A DNA stretch of 64,000 nt from Alphaproteobacteria bacterium. Its GTDB lineage: Bacteria; Pseudomonadota; Alphaproteobacteria; Acetobacterales; Acetobacteraceae. Of the stretch, positions 8,378 through 17,214 are shown in pieces; the stretch's first letter is position 1, and the number at the start of each line of letters is the position of its first letter. The position numbers were made by a program, and so were the translations under genes. The notes below the pieces were generated by a model, which made no database searches, had not been told where the DNA came from, and worked only from the letters and a program-made list of their open reading frames with translations. The stretch lies in assembly GCA_020850755.1 (NCBI GenBank), contig JADZEB010000004.1:310001-374000 (forward strand). Direction: 5' to 3'.

Positions 8378-9634
8378 CTAGAGCAGCTCGCGCGGATCGG
8401 TGATGCGCCCGGTCACGGCCGACGCCGCGACGGTGAGCGGGCTCGCGAGGTATATCTCGGCATCCTTCGGGCCAAGGCGACCGGGATCGTTGCGCGTGCC
8501 GGTGTTGATCGACACCTCGCCCGGCCCGATCGTGCCGATGCGTCCGCCGGCGCAAGGGCCGCAGCCTGGCGCGGTCAGCATCGCCCCCGCCTCGTAGAAG
8601 ATCTGCGTCAGCCCTTCCGCGGTGGCACGTGTGGCGATCTCCTGCGTGCCCGGCGTGATCACCAGCCGCACGCCAGGAGCAAGGGTCCGGCCCTTCAGGA
8701 TCGCGGCCGCATCGCGCAGGTCGGTGAGCGAACAGGAGGCGCAGGACCCGATGAAGGCATAGTCCACCTTCCTGCCGGCCACCTGCGACACGCCGACGAC
8801 GTTGTCGGGCGTCGGCGGGGCGGCCACCTGCGGCTCCATCATGCCGAGATCATAATCGATCACCGCCTTGAAGGTGGCATCCGGGTCGCTGTTCGTGACC
8901 GTGAACGGGGCCTTGGCGCGCGGCGCGATCCAGTCGAGCGCGCGCTGATCGACATCGACCAGGGCCGACTTCGCCCCGATCTCCAGCGGCGTGTTGCAGA
9001 GCGTCATGCGCAGATCAACCGGGATGTCGGCCAGCGCCGGCCCGCCGAACTCCACCGTGGTGTAGTCCACGAGATCGGGATCGAGATCCTTGATCAGCCG
9101 CTGCGCGATGTCGCGGATCGCGATGCCCTTGCCGAGCCGGCCCTTGAGATTCACGCGCACCGTTTCCGGCACGCGCACCCACACGCTGCCGCAGGCGAGC
9201 AGCTCGCTCACCTCCACCACCAGCGCGATGCCAAGGCAGCCGATCGCGCCGTAGTTGGTGACGTGCGTGTCGTAGGCCAGCACCAGCATGCCGGGCCGTA
9301 CCAGACCCAGCTCCATCGGGAAGACGTGGCCGTGGCCGCCGCGTCCGGCGTCGTAGAAATGGGTGATGCCATACTTGCGCACGATCTCGCGCACCTGCTT
9401 CTGGCGCGCGGACGCGGCCGCGGAGACGGCCACCGGCTCGTGGTCGGTCGAGATCAGCACCTTGCCCGGCGCGTAGAGGCGATCGACGCCGAATTCCTGC
9501 AGCGCCTTGTCGAAGTTCACGACATACCAGTCGTGCACCGTAATCAGGTCGGGCTCGGGGTGGACGATCTCGCCCGCCTTCACGATCCTGCCCATGGCGC
9601 GAGAGATGATCTTCTCGCTCGCTGTCTGCCCCAT
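8378..9634 (-). CDS. LeuC-like large subunit of an aconitase-superfamily [4Fe-4S] hydro-lyase
   Basis: A 418-residue large subunit of the archaeal-type LeuC/homoaconitase group, which interconverts hydroxy-acids through dehydration and rehydration on a [4Fe-4S] cluster. The cluster ligands are visible: Cys298 in IGSCASC and Cys358/Cys361 in GCGPCAGG. The helix normally read as GDSHT is here YDTHVTNYGA (residues 121-130), and an extra Cys301 follows the first ligand. The length matches short two-subunit LeuC proteins rather than the roughly 465-residue bacterial LeuC. It sits 34 bp after the RraA-like gene and 23 bp before the small subunit. Because leucine-pathway genes (leuA, leuB) are absent and an aldolase gene is present, a catabolic role is more likely than leucine synthesis. 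Confidence 0.88.
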   Translation of the reverse strand: MGQTASEKIISRAMGRIVKAGEIVHPEPDLITVHDWYVVNFDKALQEFGVDRLYAPGKVLISTDHEPVAVSAAASARQKQVREIVRKYGITHFYDAGRGGHGHVFPMELGLVRPGMLVLAYDTHVTNYGAIGCLGIALVVEVSELLACGSVWVRVPETVRVNLKGRLGKGIAIRDIAQRLIKDLDPDLVDYTTVEFGGPALADIPVDLRMTLCNTPLEIGAKSALVDVDQRALDWIAPRAKAPFTVTNSDPDATFKAVIDYDLGMMEPQVAAPPTPDNVVGVSQVAGRKVDYAFIGSCASCSLTDLRDAAAILKGRTLAPGVRLVITPGTQEIATRATAEGLTQIFYEAGAMLTAPGCGPCAGGRIGTIGPGEVSINTGTRNDPGRLGPKDAEIYLASPLTVAASAVTGRITDPRELL

Positions 9635-9668
9635 CGATGCTGTCCTCCCGACGGCCGATCGCGGCCCG

Positions 9669-10295
9669 CTAGTCCGTGATGCCGAGAACGCGGGTTATCG
9701 GCTCGCCCGCGCGGATGCGGGCATCGCGCGCGGCTTCGGCTTCGCCGGCGGCGAAGGCCCTGGAGGCGACCTCGGCCAGCCGCGCGGCCGGCACAACCAC
9801 CACGCCATCGGCATCGCCCACGATGATGTCTCCGGGCGCCACCGGCACATCGCCCACGCTCACTGTCAAGCCTAGCCAGCCCGGATGGTTCTTGACCGTC
9901 CCGCGCACCGAACAGCCGGGGGCGAAGACCGGCCAGCCGATCTCGGCCAGTTCCTCGGCGTCGCGCACCGCGGCGTTGGTGACGATGCCGGCAAGCCCCC
10001 GCAGCTTGGCCGCCATCGAGGAGGTGCCACCCCAGATCGTGCTGCGCATCGTGGCACCCGCATCGACCACCAGCACCGCGCCCGGCGGCGCGGCGTCGAT
10101 CGCGCGCAGGACGCCCTTGCTGTCGCCCGGCCAGCATTTCGCCGTGAAGGCCGGCCCGCCCAGGCGCATGCCCCTAGCCACGGGCTTGATGGCCGGGTCC
10201 ATGTCGCCCAGCTTGCCCTGCGCCTCGTAGATCGTTGCCGCCGGCAACGCCAGGAAGCGTGCCATACGCGCGGCATCCAGAAATCCGGCCGTCAT
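9669..10295 (-). CDS. RraA-family protein, probable 4-hydroxy-4-methyl-2-oxoglutarate/oxaloacetate-type aldolase
   Basis: A 208-residue RraA-fold protein. The aldolase signature G-x20-R-D-x2-E is exact (Gly90, Arg111, Asp112, Glu115), and the family end motif VGDADGVVVVPAAR is at residues 159-172. Known enzymes with this signature cleave 4-hydroxy-4-methyl-2-oxoglutarate or 4-carboxy-4-hydroxy-2-oxoadipate to pyruvate plus a keto acid, with Mg2+. RraA proper (RNase E inhibitor) shares the fold, but the catalytic residues argue for an enzyme. The start was set at ATG 10295, which gives family length. It is the first gene of the operon with the LeuC/LeuD-like hydro-lyase and epimerase. Substrate is inferred by family only. 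Confidence 0.87.
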   Translation of the reverse strand: MTAGFLDAARMARFLALPAATIYEAQGKLGDMDPAIKPVARGMRLGGPAFTAKCWPGDSKGVLRAIDAAPPGAVLVVDAGATMRSTIWGGTSSMAAKLRGLAGIVTNAAVRDAEELAEIGWPVFAPGCSVRGTVKNHPGWLGLTVSVGDVPVAPGDIIVGDADGVVVVPAARLAEVASRAFAAGEAEAARDARIRAGEPITRVLGITD

Positions 10296-10386
10296 GTCCT
10301 GCCACCGATGTTGACGATGGAGTGTTCCCGAGGCTGCCGCGAAGCGCAAGACGAGACGCAATCCGCAAGTCCTGCCAGCCGGCGGC

Positions 10387-10414
10387 TTGACGCATCCGCG
10401 TGGCGACCTAGGAT
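10387..10414 (+). promoter_or_regulatory. Possible sigma70-type promoter of the hyuAB-ABC operon
   Basis: TTGACG at 10387-10392 and TAGGAT at 10409-10414 are separated by 16 bp. They lie in the 152-bp divergent gap between the RraA-like gene and the second hyuA-like gene. Initiation would fall near 10421, leaving a leader of roughly 27 nt. A perfect TATAAT at 10431-10436 also occurs but has no -35 partner at usable distance. Prediction by motif only. Confidence 0.4.
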
Positions 10415-10447
10415 CGGCGCCACAAGACACTATAATGGGAATCGCTC

Positions 10448-12601
10448 GTGTCCTCTTATCGCCTGGGCATAGACATCGGTGGCACTTTCACCGACTTCAC
10501 GCTGGTTGACGATGCAAGCGGCACGGTTCGGGTGGCCAAGGTGCTGACCACCCCGCACCAGCCCGAGCTGGGTGTGTTCGACGGCATCGCCAGGCTGGAG
10601 GCGTCCGTGGAAGGGTTCCTTGCCCCGACCCAGGCGGCCATTCATGCCACCACACTGGTCACGAACGCGATCATCACGCGCTCCGGCGCGCGCACGGCGC
10701 TGATCACCACCGACGGCTTCCGCGATATCCTCGAGATGGCGCGCGAGGTGCGCTACGACCTCTACGACATGTTCATCCGCTATCCGGCGCCGCTTGTGCC
10801 GCGCCGGCTGCGCATCGGCGTGCGCGAGCGGGTGATGGCAGACGGCCGCGTCCTGGAGCCGCTGCAGGAGCAGGACGTGCGCGAGGCGGCAAAGCTGTTC
10901 CGTGCCGAAGGCGTCGAAGCCGTGGCGGTATGCCTGCTGCATGGCTATGCCAACCCGGCGCATGAGTTGCGCATCGCCGCGATCCTGGCCGAGGAGATGC
11001 CGGATGCCGTGGTGTCGCTCTCGTACCAGGTGCACCCCGAGCCGAAGGAGTATGAGCGCACCTCCACCACGGTGGTGGATGCCTATGTCAAGCGGCTGAC
11101 GGCCACCTATCTCGACAGGCTCGCGGACGGGCTGCGCGCCCGCGGCTATCGCGACAGCCTGTACATGATGTTGTCGAACGGCGGCACCGCGACCGCCGAT
11201 ATCGCCAAGCGCTTCCCGGTGCGGATCGTCGAGAGCGGGCCGGCAGCCGGCGTCGAAGCCGCGATCTTCTTCGGCGCGCGGATAGGCCTTTCCTCGCTAC
11301 TCGCCTTCGACATGGGCGGCACCACGGCCAAGCTCTGCATCGTCGAGAATGGCCGTGCCTCGCGCACGCGCCATTACGAGGTCGACCGCGTGCATCGCTT
11401 CAAGGCGGGCAGCGGCCTGCCGGTTGCCGTCCCGGTCTATGATCTGCTGGAGATCGGAGCGGGCGGCGGCAGCATCGCGCGCGTGAACGATCTCGGCCTG
11501 ATCCAGGTCGGCCCCGAGAGCGCCGGCTCCGACCCGGCGCCCGCCTGCTACGGACTGGGCGGGCTTGATCCCACGGTCACCGACGCCGATCTCGTGCTCG
11601 GCTATCTCAACCCCGATTTCTTCCTCGGCGGCGCGATGCGTCTCGACAAGGCCAAGGCCGAGGCGGCGATGCAGGCGCGCGTGGCCGAACCGGCCGGCCT
11701 TGATGCCGCGCGCGCGGCGGCCGGCATCCATGCCATCGTCAACGAGACCATGGCGGCGGCCGGGCGCGTCTATGTCGCCGACAAGGGCAAGGCCGCGCGC
11801 GATCTGGCGCTGGTCGTCACCGGCGGCGCCGGGCCGCTGCACGCGGCCGGGCTGGCGCGGCGCCTGGGCTGCCCGCGGGTTGTCGTACCGCCCTATCCCG
11901 GCGTGATGTCATCGATGGGCCTGCTCGCCGCCCCGATCGCCTTCGAGGCAAGCCGCGCCTTCCGCAGGCGCCTCGCCGCGCTTGAGGTGGCCGAACTCGC
12001 GCGCGCCTTCGCCGGGCTCGCGGCGGAGGCCGTGGCCAACCTGCCGCCCGGCGCACCGGGCGAGATACGGCGCACCGCCGATCTCTGCTACCATGGCCAG
12101 GACCACGCCCTGGAAGTGGCGCTGGAGCGCGCCCCCGACGATCCCGGAATTCCCGCCTTGCTGGCAGAGCGGTTCATTGCTGCCTACGAGGCCCTTTACG
12201 GCAAGGTCGATGACGACAATCCGATCGAGATTGCTGCGCTTCGGGTGGAGGCGCGGCGCGTCCAGCCGGCGCCGACCGTCGCGGCCCCGGCGGCACCGGT
12301 GGCAGGCGCCCCGCACCATAGGCGCCCGGCCTGGCAGTTCGACACCGACCGCTTCGAGCCCACGCCCGTATACCGTCGCGGCGATCTCTCGGTCGGCCAG
12401 GAGGTCGCGGGACCAGCGATCATCGAAGAGCGGGAGTCCACGACCGTGATCTTCCGCGGCGACCGGCTCCGTGTCGATGCCAGCGGGGCGCTGGTGATCG
12501 CGGTTGCCTTGGCGGATGGTTCGGACGCAGACTCCATCGACGATGCCGCCGCAGGCACCCAGCCGCCTCCTGCAAGTCGCACGCCGGCGAAAGGGTCGTA
12601 A
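10448..12601 (+). CDS. hyuA: Hydantoinase/oxoprolinase family protein, HyuA-type subunit (second copy)
   Basis: A 717-residue HyuA-type ATP-dependent subunit, paralogous to the gene at 581-2665 but clearly diverged. GIDIGGTFTDFTLVDD is at residues 7-22, and AFDMGGTTAKLCIVENG lies about residue 287 onward. The family blocks GAGGGSIARVN and TGGAGPLHAAGLARRLG are present. The start is GTG at 10448, 7 nt after GGGA; no in-frame ATG precedes the first family motif. The C-terminus carries an unusual Ala/Pro-rich segment before PVYRRGDLSVGQ. It is the first gene of an operon with HyuB and a complete polyamine-type ABC importer, so its substrate is probably imported by that system. Confidence 0.92.
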   Translation: MSSYRLGIDIGGTFTDFTLVDDASGTVRVAKVLTTPHQPELGVFDGIARLEASVEGFLAPTQAAIHATTLVTNAIITRSGARTALITTDGFRDILEMAREVRYDLYDMFIRYPAPLVPRRLRIGVRERVMADGRVLEPLQEQDVREAAKLFRAEGVEAVAVCLLHGYANPAHELRIAAILAEEMPDAVVSLSYQVHPEPKEYERTSTTVVDAYVKRLTATYLDRLADGLRARGYRDSLYMMLSNGGTATADIAKRFPVRIVESGPAAGVEAAIFFGARIGLSSLLAFDMGGTTAKLCIVENGRASRTRHYEVDRVHRFKAGSGLPVAVPVYDLLEIGAGGGSIARVNDLGLIQVGPESAGSDPAPACYGLGGLDPTVTDADLVLGYLNPDFFLGGAMRLDKAKAEAAMQARVAEPAGLDAARAAAGIHAIVNETMAAAGRVYVADKGKAARDLALVVTGGAGPLHAAGLARRLGCPRVVVPPYPGVMSSMGLLAAPIAFEASRAFRRRLAALEVAELARAFAGLAAEAVANLPPGAPGEIRRTADLCYHGQDHALEVALERAPDDPGIPALLAERFIAAYEALYGKVDDDNPIEIAALRVEARRVQPAPTVAAPAAPVAGAPHHRRPAWQFDTDRFEPTPVYRRGDLSVGQEVAGPAIIEERESTTVIFRGDRLRVDASGALVIAVALADGSDADSIDDAAAGTQPPPASRTPAKGS

Positions 12602-12606
12602 CCGCC

Positions 12607-14334
12607 ATGCGCTTCGATGCCGTGACAGTGCAGGTGCTTTGGAACCGTGTCGTCGCCATCGTCGACGAGGCGGCGCAGGGGCTGATCCGCACCGCCTATA
12701 CGCCGTCCGTGAAGGAGTATCACGACTTCTGCTGCGCCGTGTTCGACGAGCGCGCCGACATGCTGGCCCACAGCACCGTCACCACCGCGGGTTTCCTCGG
12801 CATCGTGCCCGAGGTGATGCGCAACTTCCTCAAGGACTTCCCGGCCGACACACTGAAGCCGGGCGACGTCATCATCACCAACGATCCCTGGGCCGCATCG
12901 GGCCACCTGATCGACATCTCCGTCGCCTCGCCGATCTTCCACCGCGACCGGCTGGTGGGTTTCACGCTCTGCATCGTGCACCACCTCGACATGGGTGGGC
13001 GCATGTCCACCCTGGAATCGAAGGACATGTACGAGGAGGGGCTGAAGATCCCGATCATGAAGCTCTACGAGGAGGGCAAGCTCAATCCCGCCATCTATGC
13101 CTTCATGCGTGCCAATATCCGCGTGCCGGAGAAGGTGCTGGGCGATCTGCGTGCGCAGCTCGTCGCCAACAATGTCTGCACGCGCGGCGTGCAAAGGCTG
13201 CTTGAGGAATCGGGCCTCGAGGACCTCTCGGCGCTCGGGGCGGAGATCACCGCACGCAGCGAGCGCAGCCTGCGCAGGAAGATCGCTGCCCTGCCTGACG
13301 GCACCTGGCACACGCAGGCGCTGCTGCCCCCCCTGCCCGTGACCAAGGAGCAGATCCTGATCAAAGTGGCGCTGTCCATCGCCGGCGAACAGGTGACGAT
13401 CGACTTCACCGGCACCTCGGGCGAGGTGCGCGCCGCGGTGAACTGCACGCTGAACATGACGCGCTCCTACGCCTCCTATCCGATCAAGCTCGCGCTCGAT
13501 CCGAACGTGCCCAACAATGATGGCTGCATGCGCGCGATCACCATCATCGCGCCCGAGGGCACGGCGGTGAATTCGCGCCCGCCGGCTTCCACCTGGGGGC
13601 GGACGATGATCTCGCACCTCTTGGCGGAGGTGATCTACGGCGCGCTTGAACAGGTGCTGCCCGAGGCGGTGCTGGGCGGCAATGGCGGCTGCCCGGCCAA
13701 CGAGATCTACCTGCATGGCAGGCGCAAGGACGGCTCGCGCTTCCTGGCGATCTCGCAGCATTCCGGCGGCTTCGGCGGCAGCACGAGGCAGGATGGCTGG
13801 TCCACGCTCTGCTTTCCCAACAACACGGCCAACATCCCGGTCGAGGTAACCGAACGCGAGGCGGCGATGATCTACCGCCGCAAGGAGTTCGTGCCCGACA
13901 GCGCCGGCCCCGGCCGGTTCCGCGGCGGCCTCGGCCAGGCGGTCGAGTTCGAGATCATCGGCGAGGACCTGGAGGGCGGCTATGTCGAGGGTTCGGTGCG
14001 CCTCAATGGCCGCACCGAGGATGGCAGCTTCCCGATCTTCGGCCGTGCCGGCGGCAAGCCGGGACGCGGTGGCGGGCTCTGGGTCGATGGTCAACAGGTC
14101 GAGCATGGCATCTATCGCCGCTTCCTGCCCGGCCAGCGCGTACGCTTCACGCTCGGCGGCGGCGGGGGCTATGGCGACCCCATGGCACGCGACCCCGCGG
14201 CTGTGCTCGATGATCTGCGCGCGGGCAAGGTCACGGCCGAGGGCGCGCTGCGCGACTATGGCGTCGTGCTGACGCGCGACGGCGCGGGCGTGGACGCCGC
14301 GGCAACGGACAAGCAGCGCAGGGGCGCACGATGA
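12607..14334 (+). CDS. hyuB: Hydantoinase/oxoprolinase family protein, HyuB-type subunit (second copy)
   Basis: A 575-residue B subunit partner of the preceding HyuA-type protein, starting 5 nt after its stop. Family blocks include AVTVQVLWNRVVAIVDEAAQ, TNDPWAASGHLID, VHHLDMGGRMS, VTIDFTGTSGEVRAAVN and the C-terminal LGGGGGYGDPMARDP. It overlaps the following permease gene by 4 nt (ATGA), which indicates translational coupling with transport. The stretch after about residue 555 (LTRDGAGVDAAATDK) extends slightly beyond the typical family end. Substrate unknown; the importer next door suggests an amine, amino-acid or small cyclic amide. Confidence 0.92.
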   Translation: MRFDAVTVQVLWNRVVAIVDEAAQGLIRTAYTPSVKEYHDFCCAVFDERADMLAHSTVTTAGFLGIVPEVMRNFLKDFPADTLKPGDVIITNDPWAASGHLIDISVASPIFHRDRLVGFTLCIVHHLDMGGRMSTLESKDMYEEGLKIPIMKLYEEGKLNPAIYAFMRANIRVPEKVLGDLRAQLVANNVCTRGVQRLLEESGLEDLSALGAEITARSERSLRRKIAALPDGTWHTQALLPPLPVTKEQILIKVALSIAGEQVTIDFTGTSGEVRAAVNCTLNMTRSYASYPIKLALDPNVPNNDGCMRAITIIAPEGTAVNSRPPASTWGRTMISHLLAEVIYGALEQVLPEAVLGGNGGCPANEIYLHGRRKDGSRFLAISQHSGGFGGSTRQDGWSTLCFPNNTANIPVEVTEREAAMIYRRKEFVPDSAGPGRFRGGLGQAVEFEIIGEDLEGGYVEGSVRLNGRTEDGSFPIFGRAGGKPGRGGGLWVDGQQVEHGIYRRFLPGQRVRFTLGGGGGYGDPMARDPAAVLDDLRAGKVTAEGALRDYGVVLTRDGAGVDAAATDKQRRGAR

Positions 14335-15236
14335 CCAGCCCCGCCTCCGGCAAGACCCCGAAGCCCTTCCCGGGCGTGCGCCCGATTGGGCGCCCCTTCT
14401 GGCTGTTGCTGCCGGGCGTAGCCTGGCTGCTGGTGTTCGGCCTCGCGCCGATCCTGTTCATGGGCGCCGTGTCGTTCTGGCGGTCCTCGATCTTCGGTAC
14501 CACGCCTGATTTCCAGTTCGGCAACTATGCCCGCATGATCGAGGAGCCGCTTTATGTCGAGCTCCTGGTCAAGACGCTGCGCATCGCCGCGTTGACCACG
14601 ATCCTGTCGCTGATCTTTTCCTACCCGCTCGCCTGGTTCCTGGCCTCGCGCAAGGGCGCGTGGAAGGCGGTGTGCGTCGTCGCCGTGTTCGTGCCGTTCT
14701 GGATCAGCTATGTGGTGCGCACCTTCGTCTGGCTGCCGATCCTCGGCCGCAACGGGTTGATCAATCAGACGCTGATGGGCCTCGGCCTGATCAGCTCGCC
14801 CGTCGAGTGGTTCCTTTACAACGAGGGCACGGTCTATCTCGGCCTAGTCTATGTCTACACGCTGTTCATGACCCTGCCGATCTACCTCGCGCTCGAGAAG
14901 ATCGACCCCAAGCTGATCGAGGCGGCGACCGACCTCGGCGCCCGTCCGTGGCAGACTTTCCGCCATGTCGTGCTGCCCCTGTCCTGGCCGGGCGTGCTGT
15001 CGGGCAGCATCATGGTGTTCCTGCTGGCGGTTTCCGCCTACGTCACGCCGCGGCTCCTGGGCGGCACCTCGGGCATCATGTTCGGCAACATGATCGCCAA
15101 CCAGTTCCTGTCCAACAACAACTGGGCGTTCGGCTCGGCGCTGTCGATGACGCTGGTGGCCGTGGTGGCGCTGTTCCTGCTTGTCGTGGGTCGCTGGGTC
15201 GGCATCCGCGAGGTGTTCACCGGAGGCAAGGGATGA
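14331..15236 (+). CDS. ABC transporter permease, PotB-like
   Basis: A 301-residue inner-membrane permease of the spermidine/putrescine-type (MetI-fold) family with about six membrane segments; the first is FWLLLPGVAWLLVFGLAPIL. The cytoplasmic EAA loop reads EAATDLGARPWQTFRHVVLP. Its start overlaps the HyuB stop and its stop overlaps the next permease start (ATGA in both cases), so the three proteins are translated in a coupled way. It forms a heterodimeric channel with the next gene product. The imported compound is not determinable from the permease. Confidence 0.92.
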   Translation: MTSPASGKTPKPFPGVRPIGRPFWLLLPGVAWLLVFGLAPILFMGAVSFWRSSIFGTTPDFQFGNYARMIEEPLYVELLVKTLRIAALTTILSLIFSYPLAWFLASRKGAWKAVCVVAVFVPFWISYVVRTFVWLPILGRNGLINQTLMGLGLISSPVEWFLYNEGTVYLGLVYVYTLFMTLPIYLALEKIDPKLIEAATDLGARPWQTFRHVVLPLSWPGVLSGSIMVFLLAVSAYVTPRLLGGTSGIMFGNMIANQFLSNNNWAFGSALSMTLVAVVALFLLVVGRWVGIREVFTGGKG

Positions 15237-16057
15237 TGGCGCCCGAAGCCCCGCCCCCTCGCGTGCGCGATCCCTACCGCTTCTGGCGCGCGGCCCTGCT
15301 CGGCTATGCCGGCATCTTCTTCCTGTTCCTCTACCTGCCACTGATCGTCATTGTCGTGCTGTCCTTCAATGACAGTGACGCCACCGGCTTCCCGATGCGC
15401 GGGCTGACGCTGAAATGGTATACACGGGTGCTGACCACGCCTGACATGCTGGCAGCCTTCGCCAACTCCGCCTCGGTAGGTGCGGTGGCGGCGATCCTCA
15501 GCACCGGGCTTGCGCTCCTGCTCGGGCTGGGTTTCCGCCACGAGCTGCGCGGCAAGTCCGCCGTCCTCAACCTGATCATCATGCCGATCCTGCTGCCGGG
15601 CATCGTCGGCGGCATCGTGCTGCTGGTGTTCTTCGGTTATCTCGGTTTGCGCTCGGAGCTGTGGACCACGGTGCTGGTGGCGCATGTCAACTATGTGCTG
15701 CCCTTCGCGTTCCTGACGCTCTATCCGCGCCTGCACCGGTTCGACCGCTCGCTTGAGGAGGCAGCGATGGATCTGGGTGCAAGGCCCTGGGCGATCTTCC
15801 GCCACATCGTCTGGCCGCTCGTACGCCCTGGCGTGATCGCCACCGCGATGTTCGCCTTCACCCTGTCCTTCGACGAGTTCATCCGCACCGTCTTCGTCAC
15901 CGGCTACGAGCGCACGATACCCGTGTTGTTCTGGCTCCTGATCGTCGACGAGATCGCCCCCCACCTTCCGGCCATGGCAGTCGTGATCATCCTGGTCTCG
16001 ACCGCCGTGTCGCTCGCAGCATTCCTGATCGGCAGACGTGCCGACCGATCGGCGTGA
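15233..16057 (+). CDS. ABC transporter permease, PotC-like
   Basis: A 274-residue second permease of the importer, with about six membrane segments beginning LLGYAGIFFLFLYLPLIVIV and the EAA loop EAAMDLGARPWAIFRHIVWP. ATG 15233 overlaps the upstream stop by 4 nt and is 6 nt after GGAGG; ATG 15236 is an alternative one codon later. The frame is open further upstream inside the previous gene, but that stretch is a shadow reading. It is paired with the PotB-like permease. Confidence 0.92.
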   Translation: MMAPEAPPPRVRDPYRFWRAALLGYAGIFFLFLYLPLIVIVVLSFNDSDATGFPMRGLTLKWYTRVLTTPDMLAAFANSASVGAVAAILSTGLALLLGLGFRHELRGKSAVLNLIIMPILLPGIVGGIVLLVFFGYLGLRSELWTTVLVAHVNYVLPFAFLTLYPRLHRFDRSLEEAAMDLGARPWAIFRHIVWPLVRPGVIATAMFAFTLSFDEFIRTVFVTGYERTIPVLFWLLIVDEIAPHLPAMAVVIILVSTAVSLAAFLIGRRADRSA

Positions 16058-16098
16058 AGCCGCCCCCAAACAAGGCACGGCCCAACAAGGAGGCATCA

Positions 16099-17205
16099 AT
16101 GACGCACACCAAGCTTGATCGGCGCAGCGTCCTGCAACTGGCAGGCGGCGCGGCGCTTGCCGGGACAGCCGGCACCTTCGGCATGCCGGGCACCGCCCAG
16201 GCGCAGGATCGCCGGCTCGTGGCCGTGATGCCCGGACCGTTCCTGCCCGATGGCGCGCGGGCGATCCTGGAACGCATGATCAACGGCAGGGTCGAGAACC
16301 TGCCCTACGTCTCGCCCACCGACACGGCGGCCAAGCTGATGGCACCGGGCGGCACCAGCCGCTACGACATGATGTTCTCGACCACCGGCTTCATCCAGGC
16401 CCCCGTGCTGCGCGAACGCGCGGGCCAGGAACTGGCCCGCCCGCTCGATCTCTCGAAGATCCCGAACGCCGCCAGGATCTCGCCCTTGTTCCAGAGCGAG
16501 ATCACCAAGCGCGGCAACAACACCTACATGCTGCCGGTGGTTTGGGGCTATGACAGCGTTGTCTACAACAAGGACTTCATCCCCGAAGGCGACCCGCTGA
16601 CCCAGTCCTGGGGCGTGCTGTTCGACGACAAGTACGCAGGCAAGGTCGCGATCCGCGACGATCCCTACCAGTCGATCGCGCTGACGGCGCTGCATCTCGG
16701 CATCCGCAGCCCGGAAACGATGTCGCAGGCCGACCTCAACCGCGTCACGCAGTTCCTGATCTCCAAGAAGAGGAACTTCCGCACCATCTGGGGCAGCTTC
16801 GCCGAGGCCGTGAACCTGATCTCCTCGCGCGAGGTCTATGCCGTGTTCGGCTGGATCCCGATGCGCGCGGCACTGCAGCGCCAGGGCATGAACGTGACCA
16901 ACAACTGGCCGCGCGAGGGCCTGCTGGTGTTCACGCACTCGGCCTTCATCCCGAAGGATTCGCGCAACGTCGATCTCGCTCACGCGGCGATCAATGCGGC
17001 GCTGTCCACCGAGTTCGGCAAGCAGCTCGGCCAGGAGACGCAGTATCCGGTGTGCAACGGCGAGGTGGCGGCAACCTTCTCGGAGGCCGACCAGGCTCGG
17101 CTCGGCTATGATGTCGAGAAGCGCGGCATCCCGCTGCATCGCTACACCTTCCCGGCGGCGATGGACCGCTGGATCGAGGCATGGGGGCGCTTCAAGGCGG
17201 CCTAG
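16099..17205 (+). CDS. Polyamine-type ABC transporter substrate-binding protein
   Basis: A 368-residue periplasmic binding protein of the PotD/family-1 extracellular type. The N-terminus is a probable twin-arginine signal (DRRSVLQLAGGAAL, residues 7-20) with an AQA cleavage site near residue 35. The mature part shows WGYDSVVYNKDF and an SWGVLFDDKYAGKVAIRDDP block typical of polyamine/opine-type binders. ATG 16099 lies 5 nt after AGGAGG; a longer reading from 16054 would bury the signal sequence. It is followed by a strong intercistronic hairpin, then the ATPase gene. Ligand not assigned; the coupled HyuAB suggests a cyclic amide or related compound. Confidence 0.9.
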   Translation: MTHTKLDRRSVLQLAGGAALAGTAGTFGMPGTAQAQDRRLVAVMPGPFLPDGARAILERMINGRVENLPYVSPTDTAAKLMAPGGTSRYDMMFSTTGFIQAPVLRERAGQELARPLDLSKIPNAARISPLFQSEITKRGNNTYMLPVVWGYDSVVYNKDFIPEGDPLTQSWGVLFDDKYAGKVAIRDDPYQSIALTALHLGIRSPETMSQADLNRVTQFLISKKRNFRTIWGSFAEAVNLISSREVYAVFGWIPMRAALQRQGMNVTNNWPREGLLVFTHSAFIPKDSRNVDLAHAAINAALSTEFGKQLGQETQYPVCNGEVAATFSEADQARLGYDVEKRGIPLHRYTFPAAMDRWIEAWGRFKAA

Positions 17206-17214
17206 GCCCGAGGC

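Noticed and set aside
8378-9634. Naming the LeuC/LeuD-like pair as leucine-biosynthesis leuC and leuD
   Set aside because: No leuA or leuB nearby, atypical substrate motifs and an aldolase partner argue for another pathway.
10431-10436. Perfect TATAAT just before the second hyuA gene
   Set aside because: No -35 at 16-18 bp and it would place the transcript start almost on the start codon; TTGACG/TAGGAT upstream fits better.
12196-14106. 636-residue minus-strand open frame across the second HyuB gene
   Set aside because: Shadow of the HyuB-like gene; no recognisable domain and no ribosome site.
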